Source: Bacillota bacterium
GTDB taxonomy: Bacteria; Bacillota_E; JAJZYS01; JAILZS01
Reading direction: 5' to 3'
Assembly: GCA_021817625.1 (NCBI GenBank)
Contig: JAKASY010000129.1
Location: forward strand, 1-6,288
Length of the DNA stretch: 6,288 nucleotides
Shown here piece after piece: positions 5,159 to 6,288 of this stretch. A program made the translations under genes and the position numbers. The notes below the pieces were generated by a model. It saw nothing but the letters and a program-made list of their open reading frames with translations. It made no database searches and was not told the origin of the DNA. Position 1 is the stretch's first letter. Each line of letters starts with the position of its first letter.

Positions 5159-5398
5159 GTGACTCTCGCACAAGCGCTCGCCCTTGTCGGCGCCGGCGTG
5201 GCCGCGGCAGGCGCGGCGGTCGGAGCGGCCATCGGTGACGGCCTCGTGTTCGGCCGGGCGATCGAAGGCATGGCGCGCCAGCCGGAGATGCGGGGCACCC
5301 TCGTCAGCCAGGCCTTTGTCCTGTTCGCGATCGTGGAGGCCCTGCCGGTCATCGCGCTGCTCGTCAGCTTCCTGATCCTGTTCGGCGTCGTGAAGTAG
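5159..5398 (+). CDS. atpE: F1Fo ATP synthase subunit c
   Basis: The 79-residue proteolipid that builds the rotating c-ring of Fo. It is a two-helix hairpin: helix 1 at about 5-36 with a Gly/Ala-rich packing face (GAGVAAAGAAVGAAIG), the conserved polar loop ARQPE at 39-43, and helix 2 at about 48-77. E60 in AIVEALPVIALLV is the ion-carrying carboxylate. It is followed by Ala-Leu-Pro as in Bacillus. The Na+ ligands known from Ilyobacter c subunits are absent (Gln replaced by D27; Ser and Tyr after the Glu replaced by A61 and I65), so proton coupling is likely. GDG at 26-28 on helix 1 places an Asp where Bacillus has Asn and where mycobacterial AtpE has D28. The GTG start is fixed by the strong ribosome binding site at 5142-5152 and by the normal family length. 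Confidence 0.96.
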   Translation: MTLAQALALVGAGVAAAGAAVGAAIGDGLVFGRAIEGMARQPEMRGTLVSQAFVLFAIVEALPVIALLVSFLILFGVVK

Positions 5399-5412
5399 TA
5401 GGGGGGGCGACG

Positions 5413-5904
5413 ATGGGCGCACTCGTCAACAACGGCACCGCGCTGGCCTCGATCGTCAGCTTCCTGGTCCTCGCCTACCTCCTGTCCCGCCTGGCGTGGC
5501 AGCCGCTGCGCGAGATCATGCTGTCGCGCCAGCAGCGCATCGCCAGTGCGCTCCAGGAAGCGGCGGAGCGACGCGAGGAGGCCCAGCGCCTCGCCCTGCA
5601 GCTCGAGCAGGACCGCCAGAGCGCGCGCGACGAGGCGCAGCGCCTACTCGAGCGGGCGGAGAAGACGGCGCGCGAGGAGGCGGCCCAGATCGTGGCCGCC
5701 GCCAAGACCGCGGCCGAGCAGCTCGCGGCGTCGGCGGAGGCGGACATCAGGGCCGAGCGCGAGGAGGCGCTGAGGGCGATCCGAGGCGAGGTCGCCGACC
5801 TCGCCATGCGCATCGCCGAGCGCGTCGTGCGCGCGGAGCTCCAGGGCGAGCGCCAGCGCGCCGTGCTGGAGCAGGCCCTCAGCGACGTGGTGCGGGTGCA
5901 ATGA
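5413..5904 (+). CDS. atpF: F1Fo ATP synthase subunit b
   Basis: Subunit b, 163 residues, forms the peripheral stalk that holds F1 against rotation. A single N-terminal membrane helix (about 9-28, TALASIVSFLVLAYLLSRLA) follows a short outer segment. WQPLREIM then leads into a long Arg/Glu/Ala-rich coiled coil covering nearly all the rest, as in the family. The length is standard (about 156-170). The ATG at 5413 is preceded by a G-rich ribosome binding site (GGGGGGG at 5401-5407) 14 bases after the atpE stop. The 3' end overlaps atpH in ATGA. Only one b-type gene is seen here, so the stalk is probably a b homodimer rather than b/b', although a second copy elsewhere cannot be excluded. Coiled-coil composition makes residue-level comparison weak; topology and operon position carry the call. 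Confidence 0.94.
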   Translation: MGALVNNGTALASIVSFLVLAYLLSRLAWQPLREIMLSRQQRIASALQEAAERREEAQRLALQLEQDRQSARDEAQRLLERAEKTAREEAAQIVAAAKTAAEQLAASAEADIRAEREEALRAIRGEVADLAMRIAERVVRAELQGERQRAVLEQALSDVVRVQ

Positions 5905-6288
5905 TCCTGGACGCGGCCGCGGGCCGCTACGCGGAGGCCCTGTTCGAGAGCGCCGGCGACGCCGCCGAGGCCGCCCGCTACCTGGTCCAGCTCGAGGAGA
6001 TCGCGCAGGCGATCGCCGCCTCGGCCGAGCTCCGGCGCGTGATCGCCCACCCGCTCGTGCCTCCCGACGCCAAGGAGCGCGTGCTCGGGCTCCTGCATGG
6101 CGCCGACCTGAGCGACACCGTGCGCCACTTCCTCGGCGTGGTGTGCCAGCGCGGCCGCGCCGGCGAGGTGGCCGCCGTGGTGGAGGCCCTGCGTGCCAAG
6201 GTCGACGCCGCTCAGGGCCGCCGCCGTGCCCTCGTGCGCTCGGTGGAGCCGCTCGACGAGGGACAGGTGGCCGCCCTGCGAGATCGGA
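5901..6288 (+). CDS. atpH: F1Fo ATP synthase subunit delta, N-terminal part (cut by window end)
   Basis: The frame opens at ATG 5901, overlapping the atpF stop (ATGA), and runs without a stop for 129 codons to the window edge. This is most of a subunit that is usually about 175-185 residues. Delta (OSCP) joins the top of F1 to the b stalk in the cytosol. Family landmarks are GRYAEALFESA (8-18), LRRVIAHPLVPPDAKERVL (44-62, the usual Pro-x-x-x-x-x-K region), DTVRHFLGVVCQRGRAGEV (72-90, the FL...GR block), and the start of the C-terminal domain, GRRRALVRSVEPLDEGQV (106-123, matching the family's A-x-V-x-S-A-x-PL-x-E-Q). The order atpF-atpH is universal in these operons, with atpA expected next. 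The C-terminal 45-55 residues lie beyond the window. Confidence 0.92.
   Translation, partial: MILDAAAGRYAEALFESAGDAAEAARYLVQLEEIAQAIAASAELRRVIAHPLVPPDAKERVLGLLHGADLSDTVRHFLGVVCQRGRAGEVAAVVEALRAKVDAAQGRRRALVRSVEPLDEGQVAALRDR

Noticed and set aside
4239..5171. A 310-codon minus-strand frame over atpB
   Set aside because: It lies antisense to subunit a, which is unmistakable. There is no ribosome binding site or recognisable domain.
5413..5904. Repeat-rich or low-complexity region in atpF
   Set aside because: The GAG/GCG/CGC-rich pattern is what a coiled-coil b subunit looks like at this GC content. No true tandem repeat is present.

Overview
This window is a GC-rich, tightly packed stretch of ordinary chromosome, with all ten supported genes on the + strand. 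The order (rpiB, upp, a small MazG-like gene, wecA/tagO, wecB/mnaA, then atpZ-atpI-atpB-atpE-atpF-atpH) is the classical Bacillota layout around the F1Fo ATP synthase operon. The high GC, the frequent GTG/TTG starts, the strong GGAGG-type ribosome binding sites and the two-gene atpZ/atpI head of the operon suggest a deep-branching high-GC Bacillota lineage of the Thermaerobacter / Symbiobacterium / Limnochorda kind. This placement is inference from gene order and protein style, not a phylogeny.

Region 1 (1-1141) is a nucleotide/pentose cluster: the 3' end of rpiB, complete upp (uracil salvage) and a 112-residue MazG-like nucleotide pyrophosphohydrolase. They are joined by two 4-base stop/start overlaps (ATGA, GTGA) and are probably translationally coupled. 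glyA, which separates rpiB from upp in B. subtilis, is not present between them.

Region 2 (1142-3633) follows a short gap with a plausible sigma-A promoter. It holds wecA/tagO (polyprenyl-phosphate GlcNAc-1-phosphate transferase, membrane) and wecB/mnaA (UDP-GlcNAc 2-epimerase, cytosol). Together they start lipid-linked surface-glycan synthesis and supply UDP-ManNAc. A perfect 8-bp GC hairpin lies 2 bases upstream of the wecB Shine-Dalgarno sequence.

Region 3 (3634-6288) is the head of the ATP synthase operon. It is preceded by the best promoter in the window (TTGCCT, 18 bases, TATACT), which predicts a very short leader. The order is atpZ, atpI (assembly/ion-handling membrane proteins), atpB (subunit a), atpE (c), atpF (b) and the first 129 codons of atpH (delta), cut by the window edge. 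The c subunit has an ion-binding Glu followed by Ala-Leu-Pro and lacks the known Na+ ligands, so the enzyme is probably proton-coupled. It also carries a Gly-Asp-Gly on helix 1, as in mycobacterial c subunits.

I found no mobile element, CRISPR array, RNA gene or defence system, and no convincing sign of a new system. The findings are local curiosities in a conserved housekeeping locus.
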